This document shows positions 35,040-48,334 of a stretch of 64,000 bases of DNA, in pieces. This DNA is from Bradysia coprophila (lineage: Eukaryota > Arthropoda > Insecta > Diptera > Sciaridae). The first letter of the stretch is position 1. Each line of letters starts with the position of its first letter. Location: positions 992,001 through 1,056,000 of the forward strand of contig NW_023503376.1 in assembly GCF_014529535.1 (NCBI RefSeq). Reading direction: 5' to 3'. A program made the position numbers and the translations under genes. Below the pieces are notes generated by a model. The model saw only the letters and a list, made by a program, of their open reading frames with translations. It was not told where the DNA came from and made no database searches.

Positions 35040-36195
35040 TAGGGCGTATCGAATTTTGAGAATTTTAAGGGTCGCGATAGCCTGTTTGCGGAAAACGTAG
35101 ATCATTGAAAACTAAGTCCAGGCATATGGTTGATGGATCCGAAGGTGCCCGGGAAGAAGTCCCCCCGGACGACTTTAACTTTCAAATGGTCATAACTCGT
35201 AAAGTTGAGAGTATTTCTGAAAACAATGTTCTAGCAGGATGTAGAGCGTTAAAAACTCTACAAAACTGCCAAAGAAACCGATGGTCCAAAAGGTGTGTCT
35301 GTCGAGGTTTTCTAACATCGAAAGTTCGACATTTTGGTTTTTGACTTTTATTTCCTGAGAGACAAATTATTAACTTTAGCTTGTGGCATGAGGTTGTAGA
35401 GGAGGTCGAGTACTACCAGTACACTAGGCACATTTTGTACTACAAAATCTGAGAAAGTGAAATTTGTGAGAAAAACAACAAATAATCGTTTTAATTAGTT
35501 GACCCACGAACAGTAGTAAGAAGTCGATTTCGTTGCAAATACACATTTTTCGATATTTTTACAAAAGGTTGAACTTCGTGGTATACCGTGTCAATATAAT
35601 GTGCTACATCGAGATCCCAAATATTTTGTAAAAGAGTTCAGCTACTGTTATGGAATATTATGTGCACTTACTGGCCAAGGTTACCTCGACTCAGCAACAC
35701 CGGTTACAGTGTCTGCACTGGCTTCGTGGGCGACGTGGGTACACTTAAAAAGTCCATTCAAAAATGTTGAAAAAGTGGTTCGGATGGATCGCCGACCGGG
35801 ACAATGCCTAGTGTACTGGTAGTACTCGACCTCCTCTACAACCTCATGCCAAAAGCTAAACTTAATAATTTGTCTCTCACGAAATAAAAGTCAAAAACGA
35901 AAATGTCGAACTTTCGATGTTAGAAAACCTCGACAGACACACCTTTTGGACCATCGGTTTCTTTGGCAGTTTTGTAGAGTTTTTAACGCTCTACATCCTG
36001 CTAGAACATTGTTTTCAAAAATACTCTTAACTTTCCGAGTTATGACCATTTGAAAGTTAAAGTCGTCCGGTGGGACTTCTTCCCGGGCACCTTCGGATCC
36101 ATCAACCATATGCCTGGACTTAGTTTTCAATGATCTACGTTTTCCGCACACAGGCTATCGCGGCCCTTAAAATTCTAAAAATTAGATACGCCCTA
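35040..36195. mobile_element. hAT-like foldback element with 8-bp duplication
   Basis: ATATTGAT at 35032-35039 and 36196-36203 flank ends TAGGGCGTATC and GATACGCCCTA. The arms of about 390 bases (35040-35430 and 35800-36195) are near-perfect inverted copies around a 370-base unique spacer. The arm frame (35105-35344 plus, 35891-36151 minus) is the same sequence read twice. The spacer has a 73-codon frame (35601-35822) of no recognised type. TAG ends with an 8-bp duplication fit hAT. Confidence 0.9.
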
Positions 36196-36203
36196 ATATT
36201 GAT

Positions 36204-37311
36204 AAACATCAGATTTTACGACCGAAATATCGACAATCGATATATTGATAACAATCGATTATCGGTATTTCTTTGATATGACAACGATGTCCAAAAAATT
36301 ATCGATTTTCGATATATCAAAGTAATATCGCCCAAGCTCACGAAATTTCATTTCCTGTTTATATTCATGAATTACGTATCGCTTTTACAGTGCTGTCATC
36401 AAAACTAAATCTCAAATAACTCGAGAAATACGCAACCAGTGAAATTCGAACTATGTTCTATCCCCTATTTTATGTTCTAAGGGGCAGAACATAGTTTTAA
36501 CTTTACAGGCCGAGTATTTCGTCGAGTTATTTTAGTAAGTTTAATTTTGATGACAGCACTGAAAAAGCGTTACGTAATTTACGAATGATCCCGATGTTTG
36601 TAAAAATAGGTTTACGAAAATTCAAATGGTTAATAGGACTTTATGAATTTACGAAATCGTGTTAGCCTCGGACTTACCCCTAATGTTTATCGCATCAACG
36701 ACATTTTATTGATTTTTATCATGGGGTGTCTCACATACACTACATGGATGAGTGGGGGAACAGATTCTTCTAATTTGCTACGTTAGACCACAAGCTCTCC
36801 TCATTGCTAAAATGTTGTTTATTTTGTTTTGACGGAATTGGTTCAAGACTAACTGTTAAAATTTGCGCTAAAATTAAAAATTGCTTTAGCGAGGCTGCTT
36901 TCATTGTTTTGAATATTGATATTTTTCCACAAAATGGTTTTTTTTTTCACTTTATTGCACTGTGACTGTTTAACGAGTAATAATTTTTTGTAGTAATTTT
37001 AACTATTTCATTTAAAATGTTTTGCTCATTTAAATCTCCTTTTTTTATTTAAATTTTACGTTTCATTTCCTTAAATTTAATTTTAGATTTAACGACCAAG
37101 TACAATTTGTTCAACAATTACACAAATTTGTTTTTTTCAAACAGAAAATTAAATGTTCTTCTTCCATTTAATTTCGATCTTTTTATCGATACACCAGACG
37201 ATTATTGATTAGGTAAAATTTTGTTAAAAGAAATTTTATTTTCTGTTCTTTGTTCACTTTAAAATTACTATTTCTTTACTGGAATAGGTAACAACTAGAA
37301 TTTTCTTCTCT
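36204..37311. other. Gap with one palindrome
   Basis: 36370-36578 is an inverted repeat (ATTACGTATCGCTTTTACAGTGCTG against its complement, loop near 36475), listed here rather than as a full element because I see no duplication. The rest is AT-rich flank downstream of the MFSD6-like gene. Confidence 0.5.
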
Positions 37312-37317
37312 TTTATT
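37312..37317 (-). terminator. Candidate polyadenylation signal of the MFSD6-like gene
   Basis: AATAAA on the minus strand, 20 bases after the stop codon, which would make a very short 3' UTR. Other AATAAA hexamers lie further on, so use of this one is not certain. Confidence 0.4.
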
Positions 37318-37337
37318 TATCAAAAACGAAAAACAAT

Positions 37338-40136
<2,799 letters not shown>

Positions 40137-40719
40137 CGCTGTGCTGCTGATTATCCTTGATGCAAGTACTTCACTTATTTAGTTAACGGGTTGATTGTGA
40201 ATTTTGTTCTTCCTGCGTCGACTATGTACAGTTAGAGTTTACCATGACCAATCGAAGAGAATCAGTTTACCATATCGTCATAGTTCGAACCTAATGTGAA
40301 AGTTTATTAATGAAAAATGAAAAGGATTAAGGATAAGGCATAACATACATCAGACTAGAAAGGAATTGGTTCCTTTTCTTATGAAAATTTCTCCAGGTAC
40401 AAGAAACATATAAGGTCATGTAGGGTGTCATAAGAAAGGTAATTGCATTTACTAACAGGAAAAAGGAGTCTAATTGTGTTTAAAATCCACAATGAGTTAT
40501 GAGGAGCAGAAAAAATGGATCAATATGTGATTATTTTGGTAAACTGCTAGCGGTTCCATTGCATCCGAAGCCCAACGAAAACATTAAAAACGGTTTTCCC
40601 TGATCATTAATGCTCGATTTCAGTGTCAGCAAATATGCATGGGTAGTGTCACGCTAAATCATGTCCCGAGCGATAGCGGAGGACTTGACGCAGTCTAACC
40701 CCAGTTTTACTAGTAGAAC
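40137..40719. other. Upstream region of the MFSD6-like gene
   Basis: The 5' flank or UTR of the minus-strand gene. 40372-40445 (TTTCTCCAGGTACAAGAAAC, TAGGGTGTCATAAGAAAGGT) is a fragment of the foldback family at 3209. 40658-40695 has GACTTGACGCAGTC within an inverted GTCCCGAGCGATAGCGGAGG segment. No promoter element can be picked out with confidence. Confidence 0.4.
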
Positions 40720-40737
40720 AGATTGGCGTATGTGAAA

Positions 40738-41105
40738 AATGGCGAAAGTTAGAAATGGGTGGGTCAATTAGGGTTTTAGAGTTATTTCGTGAATGGTGGC
40801 AGATAGAGAGTTACTTTCTTCGGCAAAGTCTCAGAGTTTTACTAGTAGCACAGAGGGGCACAGAGTGGATTTTCGATTTTCGTCAAATTTTCGAATATCG
40901 TCAAATTTACGATTTTCGTCAAATTTATAATTTTCGTCAAATTTACGATTTTCGTCAAAATTTCAATTTTCGTCAAAATTTCAATTTTCGTCAAAATTTC
41001 AATTTTCGTCAAATTCTCAATTTTCGTCAAAATTTCAATTTTCGTCAAATTTTCAATTTTCGTCAAATTTTTAATTTTCGCAAATTTTCGAATTATGTCA
41101 AATTT
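40738..41105 (-). repeat. Inverted copy of the 18-bp minisatellite and its 120-bp flank
   Basis: 40738-40860 is the reverse complement of the 120-bp unit at 30858 (GGTGGCAGATAGAGAGTTAC, CAAAGTCTCAGAGTTTTAC). 40865-41100 is the minisatellite with unit TTTTCGTCAAATTTTCAA. The pair has the same order as at 30555-31130, which means one composite repeat is present twice in opposite orientation. It carries no gene. Confidence 0.88.
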
Positions 41106-41637
41106 CAACAAAAATCTCTTCGAGAAAAGTCTTTGAAGTACAATTTCTAAAATGAATGATATCGCTATAGTTAACGCTTTCAGCTTCGTTACGCAAAAAT
41201 TAAATTTTAATTGGCTTTGAAACTTGAATTTGCTTACACCAACACTATTAACCCCTCATATCCACTGTATGCCATAAGAGGTATTTTGGGATAATTGTCA
41301 GTAGAAACATCTCTATTTTGACATCGGCTTGGTTTTGCTCAATGGCTGAAGTGTCAGAGCTAACTTAGGGTCTCAGGTAGCGTAATAACATACGGCATAG
41401 ATTTTAAATCTGGCGGTCACGATCGAATTGTTGCTCCTAGCACGAACACTCAAACCTCCAAATTTTCAAACGAATTGACTTTCGATAAGTTTTTTCGTAG
41501 ACCACCACTACTATAGCATATTGTCTTATTCGAAACCATTTCCTCTGATTTAGCTCACCAACCGATTTGATTGGGACTGCATGCACTTATCGTGTCGTTA
41601 CATAATTGTCTTTTGTTTCGTATACAATCACAATAGA

Positions 41638-42421
41638 ATGGAGAACGTTAAGTCATTATCAGGAGCGAAAAACCGGCAGACAATTGTTGAAGGATTGAAT
41701 AAATTGGATGTCGTTTCAAATTGTGAAGCGAATCCGTCTGAGAATGGTACGGGTGTCGTAGTCTGAAAAAGTTTTCGAAAACGACATTGTCCAAAATAAT
41801 TTTATTTCCATCATTCCAGAATGTGACGATGACGTCATATTGATTGAACATGAGATTCCAGTCATAGACTTGTGTACGCCAGATGTAGAACGGATGCCAA
41901 GGACTCCATTCGCTGATCTTTACGATCAAAATTTTGGAAGAAACGCTTCCGTTCAACATGGGAACTTTCTTGATCGAATGAGGCAGACAAACACTAAGAA
42001 AGCATCGAAATCGACAAACAGGCAACAGTCGGTACGATCGGTTAACCATGGAGAAGAAACGCTTGGAGAATTTTTCGATCGAATGAGGCAGAAATACACT
42101 GAGATTGCATCAAACGCGCCAAACAGGCCACAGTCGGTACGATCGGTAGAAGAAACGCTTGGAGGATTTCGCGATCGAATGAAGAAGAAGAGAGAGATTA
42201 CATCAAAACTACCAACCAACAAGACATCGATTGTATGCAACGCCTCGGAAAACCCATCAGTTATGTGTTCTATCTGCTTGAGATCAGCTATTGGGCGACA
42301 ACCTCAAGCGACTTTCTGTGGCAACGTTTTTTGTAAGTAGTGTATCGAACGCGCAATGACTGTGAAAAAGGAATGTCCGACTTGTAAGAGGCCTATGTCT
42401 TGTGTTAATCCACTTTATATT
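41638..42421 (+). pseudogene. RNF4-type SUMO-targeted ubiquitin ligase-like gene, inactivated
   Basis: Two exons can be read: 41638-41746 (start ATG) and 41820 onward, joining in phase 1. Exon 2 opens with acidic residues and two likely SUMO-interacting motifs, VILI and VIDL followed by CTPD. Then come three imperfect tandem repeats built on LDRMRQ...NRQQSVRSV, and a C-terminal RING. The RING has CSIC, FCG-N-VFC, CIE and CPTC, ending NPLYI as in RNF4-type ligases. Two defects: an in-frame TAG (42338-42340) falls between the fifth and sixth zinc ligands, and the histidine ligand (CGH in the family) is Asn. The frame otherwise continues through the stop. A LINE begins right after the RING. In the living family these enzymes ubiquitinate SUMO-modified proteins in the nucleus. 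This copy probably cannot. Confidence 0.7.
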
Positions 42422-42449
42422 GAGAGAGCTTTGAAAGCCCTCATTTACT

Positions 42450-44843
42450 TGGTTACGGAACAAACAGAAAATTTTCACACGACGTTACATAAACATAACC
42501 TGGGCTTCACCGGATGGACGCACAAAAAACCAGATTGACCATGTCTTGATTGATGGACGTCACTGTACGAACATATTGGATGTCAGAAGCTGCAGAGGTC
42601 CGAATGTCGATTCTGATCACTATCTGGTAAAGGTAGTCGTCAGAGCAAAAATCTCCATTCTGCACAATCGGCAACCGGCAATGGAAAAGTGGGACGTCGA
42701 AAAACTACAGAATGCAGCTATTAAACAGCGATATGTGGAAAATCTGGAAGCAAAAATCATCAACGGAATGGGAGGCGAACAGCAAAGTATTAACGATGTA
42801 TGGAATCAATTAAAACGTAACGTAGAGGCTGCTGCAACAGAGACTGTAGGAAAGCGAACGGTACGAAAACGAAATGACTGGTTCGATGAGGAATGTCAGG
42901 AAGCACTAAACGACAAAAATGCAGCTCGACTTAAAAATCTGGCTAGATTTACTCGAGCAGGCGAAACAGAGTACCGTTTAAAGAGAAATTTCGAGCGAAA
43001 ACTGTTCCGAAGGAAAAAGCGACAGCAAGAAAGGAAAGTTCTCATCGAAATTGAAAGGTTTGGAAATCAAAAGGAGACTCGAAACTTTTATCGGAAGATG
43101 AACGAAGCTAAGAAAGGTTACAGTCAACAACCCCTATTGTGCAAAGATAAGAGTGGGACGGTTTTAGCTGATGAGGAAAGGTGCATCAAAAGATGGGCTG
43201 AATATTTCAAAGAACTGCTAAACGCGGACTCCCCACCTGGTCAGACCGAAGATAACGATCCACCATTTCAAACCGCACAGCCGCTCATTGCACAACCAAC
43301 GCTTCAGGAAGTCGAAAGGGAGATATCAGGGCTTAAGAACTTCAAAGCCGCGGGTATAGACAATCTCCCTGGCGAACTTTTTAAAAACGGAGGTAATGCG
43401 TTATGTGTGGAACTTCACGACCTCGTGGTGCGTATCTGGAATGAAGAGGAACTGCCCGATGAATGGAAGACCAGCATACTCTGTCCGATATACAAGAAGG
43501 GTGATAAGTTGGATTGCAGTAATTTTCGAGGAATAGCCTTACTGAACATTGCCTACAAGATATTCGCGTTAATTTTATACCGTCGAATGCTCCCGTACAT
43601 GGAATGGTCAGTTGGTGAATACCAAGGTGGATTCCGAGAAGGTCGTTCAACAACAGATCAAATGTTTGTAATCAGACAAATATTGGAGAAGTGCAAGGAA
43701 TACAACGTCGAACTGCACCAACTTTTCGTTGACTTCAAAGCAGCATACGACAGTGTGATCAGAAAGAAACTGTGGAGAGTGATGGCCGAGTTTGGCATCC
43801 CCGAAAAACTGATCGCTCTGACGAAAATGACGTTAGAAGGAGCTAACAGCCGTGTAAGGATTCGAAACAAACTGTCAGAATCGTTTGACATTGAGGAAGG
43901 ACTACGCCAAGGAGATCCTCTCGCAACGCTGCTTTTCAATCTGATTCTTGAAGCAGCAGTGAGGGCCACCCAGACAGACACCAGCAGCACTATTTTCAAC
44001 AAATCCAGTCAAATACTTGGTTTCGCAGATGACCTGGATATAATCGGCAGAAATATGGAAGTTGTTAAAGAAAACTTTGTGGCCTTGGAGAGGAAAGGTT
44101 CCGACCTCGGGTTAAAGGTGAATGACACAAAAACGGAATACATGATCATCACCCATTCGAACCGACCGCGCGAGCAGAATGTACAAATCAACGCTCACAC
44201 TTTCAAGGTGGTGAACGAATTCGTGTACCTGGGATCTCAGCTAAATACCGACAACAGCATCATGGACGAAATCAAACGGCGAATAACTTTAGGAAACAGA
44301 AGCTATTATAGTCTGTTGAACATCCTCAGGTCCAAGTCAGTTAGCAGAGTTTCTAAGTGCACATTGTACAGATCGGTAATAAGACCGGTTGTAACATACG
44401 GCTCGGAGTCGTGGTACATGACACAAAGAGAAGAACAGACGTTACTCACGTTTGAAAGGAAAGTCCTGCGTACAATATTCGGACCGATTCTGGATCCGAA
44501 TCAAAACAGATGGCGCAGACGATTCAACTTTGAGCTAAAACAGCTTTATGGAGAGCCAGACATAGTCAGGATCATCAAACTGAATAGACTTCGGTGGCTC
44601 GGTCATGTGGAACGGATGGAGGAAAATCGTATTCCGAAGAAAATATTGAAAACCAAACCTGAAGAGAAGAGGAATGCAGGTCGACCAAAGGCCAGATGGT
44701 TCGATGCAGTCCTCTCAAATCTTCAAACAATCGGTGTCACTCGTTGGGAATCGTTAGCCGCTAATAGGTCCGGTTGGAGAAGCATGTTGGAGAAGGCCAA
44801 GACCCTTAATGGGTTGTAGTGCCGGTAAAGTAAGTAAGTAAGT
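42450..44843 (+). mobile_element. RTE-like LINE, 5'-truncated
   Basis: The element is recognisable from the last part of the endonuclease domain (TWASPDGRT, NQIDHVLIDGRH) through the reverse transcriptase to a very short 3' UTR ending in GTAAGTAAGTAAGTA. A short 3' UTR with a tandem tetranucleotide tail is typical of RTE-clade elements. The 5' boundary lies between the RING pseudogene (42421) and about 42480 and cannot be fixed by eye. I found no target duplication. Confidence 0.85.
42489..44819 (+). CDS. Endonuclease C-terminus plus reverse transcriptase of the RTE-like LINE
   Basis: One open frame runs from the endonuclease end (SDHYLV motif, about codon 40) into reverse transcriptase. Motifs seen: domain 0/1 (FKAAGIDNLPGELFK), CPIYKKGDKLDCSNFRGIAL, motif A FVDFKAAYDS, motif B GLRQGDPLATLLFNL, and motif C FADDLDIIG with the catalytic aspartates. 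The C-terminal part has LRWLGHVERMEENRIPKK and GRPKARWFDAV, common at the end of RTE and related LINE proteins. There are no stops or frameshifts over about 770 codons, so the copy is young or recently active. The N-terminal endonuclease half is missing, so it could not move by itself. A start codon is not expected at this position because the element is truncated. Confidence 0.88.
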   Translation: MNITWASPDGRTKNQIDHVLIDGRHCTNILDVRSCRGPNVDSDHYLVKVVVRAKISILHNRQPAMEKWDVEKLQNAAIKQRYVENLEAKIINGMGGEQQSINDVWNQLKRNVEAAATETVGKRTVRKRNDWFDEECQEALNDKNAARLKNLARFTRAGETEYRLKRNFERKLFRRKKRQQERKVLIEIERFGNQKETRNFYRKMNEAKKGYSQQPLLCKDKSGTVLADEERCIKRWAEYFKELLNADSPPGQTEDNDPPFQTAQPLIAQPTLQEVEREISGLKNFKAAGIDNLPGELFKNGGNALCVELHDLVVRIWNEEELPDEWKTSILCPIYKKGDKLDCSNFRGIALLNIAYKIFALILYRRMLPYMEWSVGEYQGGFREGRSTTDQMFVIRQILEKCKEYNVELHQLFVDFKAAYDSVIRKKLWRVMAEFGIPEKLIALTKMTLEGANSRVRIRNKLSESFDIEEGLRQGDPLATLLFNLILEAAVRATQTDTSSTIFNKSSQILGFADDLDIIGRNMEVVKENFVALERKGSDLGLKVNDTKTEYMIITHSNRPREQNVQINAHTFKVVNEFVYLGSQLNTDNSIMDEIKRRITLGNRSYYSLLNILRSKSVSRVSKCTLYRSVIRPVVTYGSESWYMTQREEQTLLTFERKVLRTIFGPILDPNQNRWRRRFNFELKQLYGEPDIVRIIKLNRLRWLGHVERMEENRIPKKILKTKPEEKRNAGRPKARWFDAVLSNLQTIGVTRWESLAANRSGWRSMLEKAKTLNGL

Positions 44844-45014
44844 ATTTGCCTCAGATGTGTTTCAGCTGATCAACACATCGTATCAAAACTGTTTATACAT
44901 CTTTCTGCGGTTTCACCACTACCAGGTGTGTGATAGCAGCTTCAACCGTATAAACAAGTGAACATACGTCTTTGATTGGATGTGTTGATCAGCTGAGAAA
45001 CAGCTGAAGCAAAT
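44844..45014. mobile_element. Small inverted-repeat element abutting the LINE tail
   Basis: TTTGCCTCAGATGTGTTTCA and CAGCTGATCAACACATC at the left pair with GATGTGTTGATCAGCTG and AAACAGCTGAAGCAAA at the right. An inner pair is ACTGTTTATAC with GTATAAACAAGT. About 170 bases, no coding content. It starts at the last tail repeat of the LINE, so the LINE may have inserted at its edge. Confidence 0.7.
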
Positions 45015-45882
45015 TTATGTTGAATTTTCACTGTTTCTGACAGTATTTTCGGTGCAATTGATTTTTTGCTGTTTCACTTTTAATTTTATTTTGAGAACAA
45101 CAAGGGTAACCTTATACAAATGTTCTAAGACTAGTTAAATGAACATTTTACTAAACATCAAAAAGGCAACAAATATTTAAGTCGTTTCAGCCTCAGTAAT
45201 CAGTATAGATAAAACAGTAAGGAATTTTGGCCTATCTTTCGTTTTGATTTATTTGCCTAGTCAACTTTTTGTGACCAGTCGTACTGTTTTAAAATTTTAT
45301 TTGTCCTTTAAACGCTTTGTATCAATCTGAATTTCAATGAAAAAGAAGAACTAAAACATTGAGCCATCTTTTTATTGGGTAAAATATGACTATTTTAGCT
45401 TCTCGACTCGCTGGTTTCAGAAAAATAAATAAAAAATAAAATCATACCAAAAAATACGACCAACCGTACTCACTAAAAGGATTTGGTGCAATTTATCTTG
45501 AGGGATTTTTTGATGAGTGGACCAGTTTCCGTCGGAGCTATTTTTTAGCCACGGTTTGTTTACATGTTTACATATAGCCCATATTAAGTCCAAAACCGCA
45601 ATCATTGAATATTTTGTTGTGTTTATTGGCTGGTGAAATTCGAAACTATATGTGGGGGTTAATTAGATAGATACTGTCCAGTAGATACGGGAATGTTTCA
45701 GACAAAGGCCGAAAATTTTGATGAACATTAGAACATCTGGCGAATGTTTTTCTTTAGATCAGTGGATGCTTAGTGGATCAAACATCAAACACAGCATAAT
45801 TCGTGGATTTTTCAAAAATAAAATTTTTACTTATTTTGGATGTTGTATTGCTTCGGACACACCGACCGTTAGACTAATTTTT
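45015..45882. other. Gap without a recognised gene
   Basis: AT-rich sequence with no convincing exon or repeat structure. Confidence 0.35.
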
Positions 45883-46106
45883 GAAATTGAAGAGTGCAAA
45901 GTATGAGAGATCAAATTGAAATTTTGGAAATAAAATTTTTGCTGTTCGCGCCCTAATGAGATTCGAACCCGAGACCTCTTGCGTATGAAGCAAGCGGTCA
46001 ACGATCTGAACCGGTCTCGGGTTCGAATCTCATTAGGGCGCGAACAGCAAAAATTTTATTTCCAAAATTTCAATTTGATCTCTCATACTTTGCACTCTTC
46101 AATTTC
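45883..46106. repeat. Palindrome containing a tRNA-Met-like half
   Basis: The two arms (45883-45976 and 46013-46106) are near-perfect inverted copies, each ending inward in a T-arm-like GGTCTCGGGTTCGAATCTC. Read on the minus strand, the 36-base spacer carries a good anticodon arm: stem CTTGC/GCAAG with a 7-base loop TTCATAC, giving anticodon CAT. The D-arm and a paired acceptor stem are not recognisable, and the T-stem pairs poorly. It is thus a tRNA-derived SINE head or tRNA pseudogene in a foldback, not a working tRNA. Confidence 0.6.
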
Positions 46107-46127
46107 ATAAAATTTTTACTTTCGAGT

Positions 46128-46503
46128 GCAGGAACACTACAGTGGTTCAAAACTGCAGAGAACATTCACTACATTTTTAGTCATAGCTCTCGTGGATCTA
46201 CTCGCACCAAGCGGTGCGTATACTCTACCTGTAGGTCTTTCCGAGGCCGACATTCGTACAACATTACAACAATTTAAAATCATTTTTTCTTGAGTTATTG
46301 TCGAAAAACTGTTTTCGGTACCCTCTGACATGTCTTCACTTTTGAGCGCTTTTCACAGAAAACAATTTCTTTTTTTAGAAAAAGTGAAAGATACGTGTTT
46401 CCTAGAATTGAATGACGAATCCAACGAGCTATCACTCATTAAAATCGGAGACCGCTTGTTCCCAAAGTTAAAAAAATTACCTGAAAATTTGGCGATATCA
46501 CTA
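46128..46503. mobile_element. Truncated TTAA foldback element
   Basis: The right arm only: GAACATTCACTACATTTTTAG onward, through CTCATTAAAATCGGAGACCG to GGCGATATCAC, followed by TTAA at 46504-46507. The missing half was replaced by or lost to the tRNA-like palindrome at its left. Confidence 0.8.
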
Positions 46504-46507
46504 TTAA

Positions 46508-48334
46508 TCAATCGATTTTGTTTACTTTAGTAATTATAGCGCGCTACGCGAGACTAGACTTGAGCTAATTTCCGTTTTACACAGTTTGTGTTTTTGAAGT
46601 TGATCAAAATTTCCAACCTTTGGTTGGAACATTCTGTTCGTTATTTTCGAGCAATGGTTCAGGACATATAGGATATTGTCCCGTAAATAAATAAATAAAT
46701 AAATCTCCTGGACAGTAACTATGCAATGAAGTTTTTCGCATTGAGTTTCTTAGTCTGTAGCGGCAGTAAATCACGCACAAAAAAACACCCTTTTTCGACT
46801 TTTGAGACTCCATCACTAGCTAATAATGAAATGTTAAAATCCGAAGACTACGGTTTTCGACTATTAGGGCTAAGGGCTGTATGGGCATAGCTCTGACGAA
46901 GCCTGGTTCACTTTTAAAAAATCCCTTTATATAAACTCGATCCTTTTGATGAGTATGATCTTGAAAACCCGTAATCGTGATACTTGACAGGTTTGTGTGG
47001 AACGACACTGTCGCTAAATTGTCTTCCATTGAAGGAAAAACCATCTTTGCTACAACATTCCAGATTCAGACAGAGAAACTGATTAAAGAACAAAATGTAA
47101 AGCAGTGGGCGGATTGTGTGTAGGTGGTTTCAGCATCTGCTTTAATTCAAAATAAATATTTTCTCAAGGAGAACGAAACGACGAGTTTTCCGAGTAAGTA
47201 AATTCGAATACATAGAAAACGTTGTTGCAATCGTGAAAAGAAAATTTGAAAAAAAAATGTTCTTTGAGGAAATCAAAGTTCCAGTCGAGGTTCCAGTGAA
47301 GGAGTTGAATTTGTCAATGGTAAGTAAATGTTCTAAGACACAAATTTGTACAAAGAATAGAACAAAATACCGAAAATTCATTCCGATTATATTGATCCAG
47401 CTTTGGTGGTATAATAATGTCTAATGTTGGAATCCGAGATATAGCTGTACAATCTACAGCAACAACACATACGTATGCGTGCATATTACCAAACTCCTAC
47501 TATTACTTATCCAATGTAATTAATTAATTGGATTAATTACATGAACGCTAATTGATGTTAGCATTCAGTTCAATACATTTGTCTAAAGGTTGACTAGTCC
47601 ACCAAAACGTTATTCAACAATTTTATGTTAAACTTTGCAACCATTTTCATCGACATGAAAACCTTGTGTCTCTCATTGAAATTGATACGAACACTTTCTT
47701 ACGAATTCTCAACTGGATCCGTTAATCACCGATACATATCGACACCAGGTCAATGTTGAACGATTTATAATTGCAATAAATTGTGTGAACTTACACTTTG
47801 GATATAGTTCTGCCCAAAAATTAACCAACTTTTTGACGATAAAAAGTATTTTTTTACCCGAAACAGACTGAATGAACTGAATCTCACGACAGGATCGATA
47901 TTGAAAGGTGAACTTTGCACGAAAGCTCACGTAAATGGCATGCGCAGAGAGCAGGTTAATTGTGTTGTCTTCATTGGGAGTGAGTTTTCGTCTTATCAGT
48001 AAGTGGTGTTTCGTTGCTCTTTTGTGCGAAAAGGTAAAGAGTGTGACAATATTGAACGGTTCTTGTAACCACTGATACTATACGACAAAAGCTCCACTTT
48101 ATCATAACGTCTTGGAAACTTATCGGATCCGATTCGATTGTTCGCTTGAATGACTCTCAAAATGTAATTGTTTAACGTCCTTTACTGAAAATTTGATGGA
48201 ATGGCAATAGTTTGTTGGGGTTCCGGTTTTTCATATAAAAGCCTTCCGTTGAATGTTTAACTTCGTAAAAACACACTTGATATCATTTGATAACTAATTT
48301 ATCTCATTGAAAAAAACGGAAACAAAAAATTGAT
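46508..48334. other. Gap downstream of the takeout-like gene
   Basis: No exon or RNA recognised. A short TAAATAAATAAATAAATC run lies at 46685. A minus-strand GATAAA about 40 bases past the stop of the takeout-like gene is the nearest polyadenylation-like hexamer. Confidence 0.35.

Noticed and set aside
42309..42340. A real intron starting at GTAAGT within the RING region (an alternative explanation of the stop)
   Set aside because: The donor is good, but the coding sequence for the rest of the RING continues directly after it in the same frame, leaving no room for an intron.
45977..46020. Functional tRNA-Met gene
   Set aside because: The anticodon arm is good, but the D-arm and acceptor stem are not recognisable and the T-stem pairs poorly.
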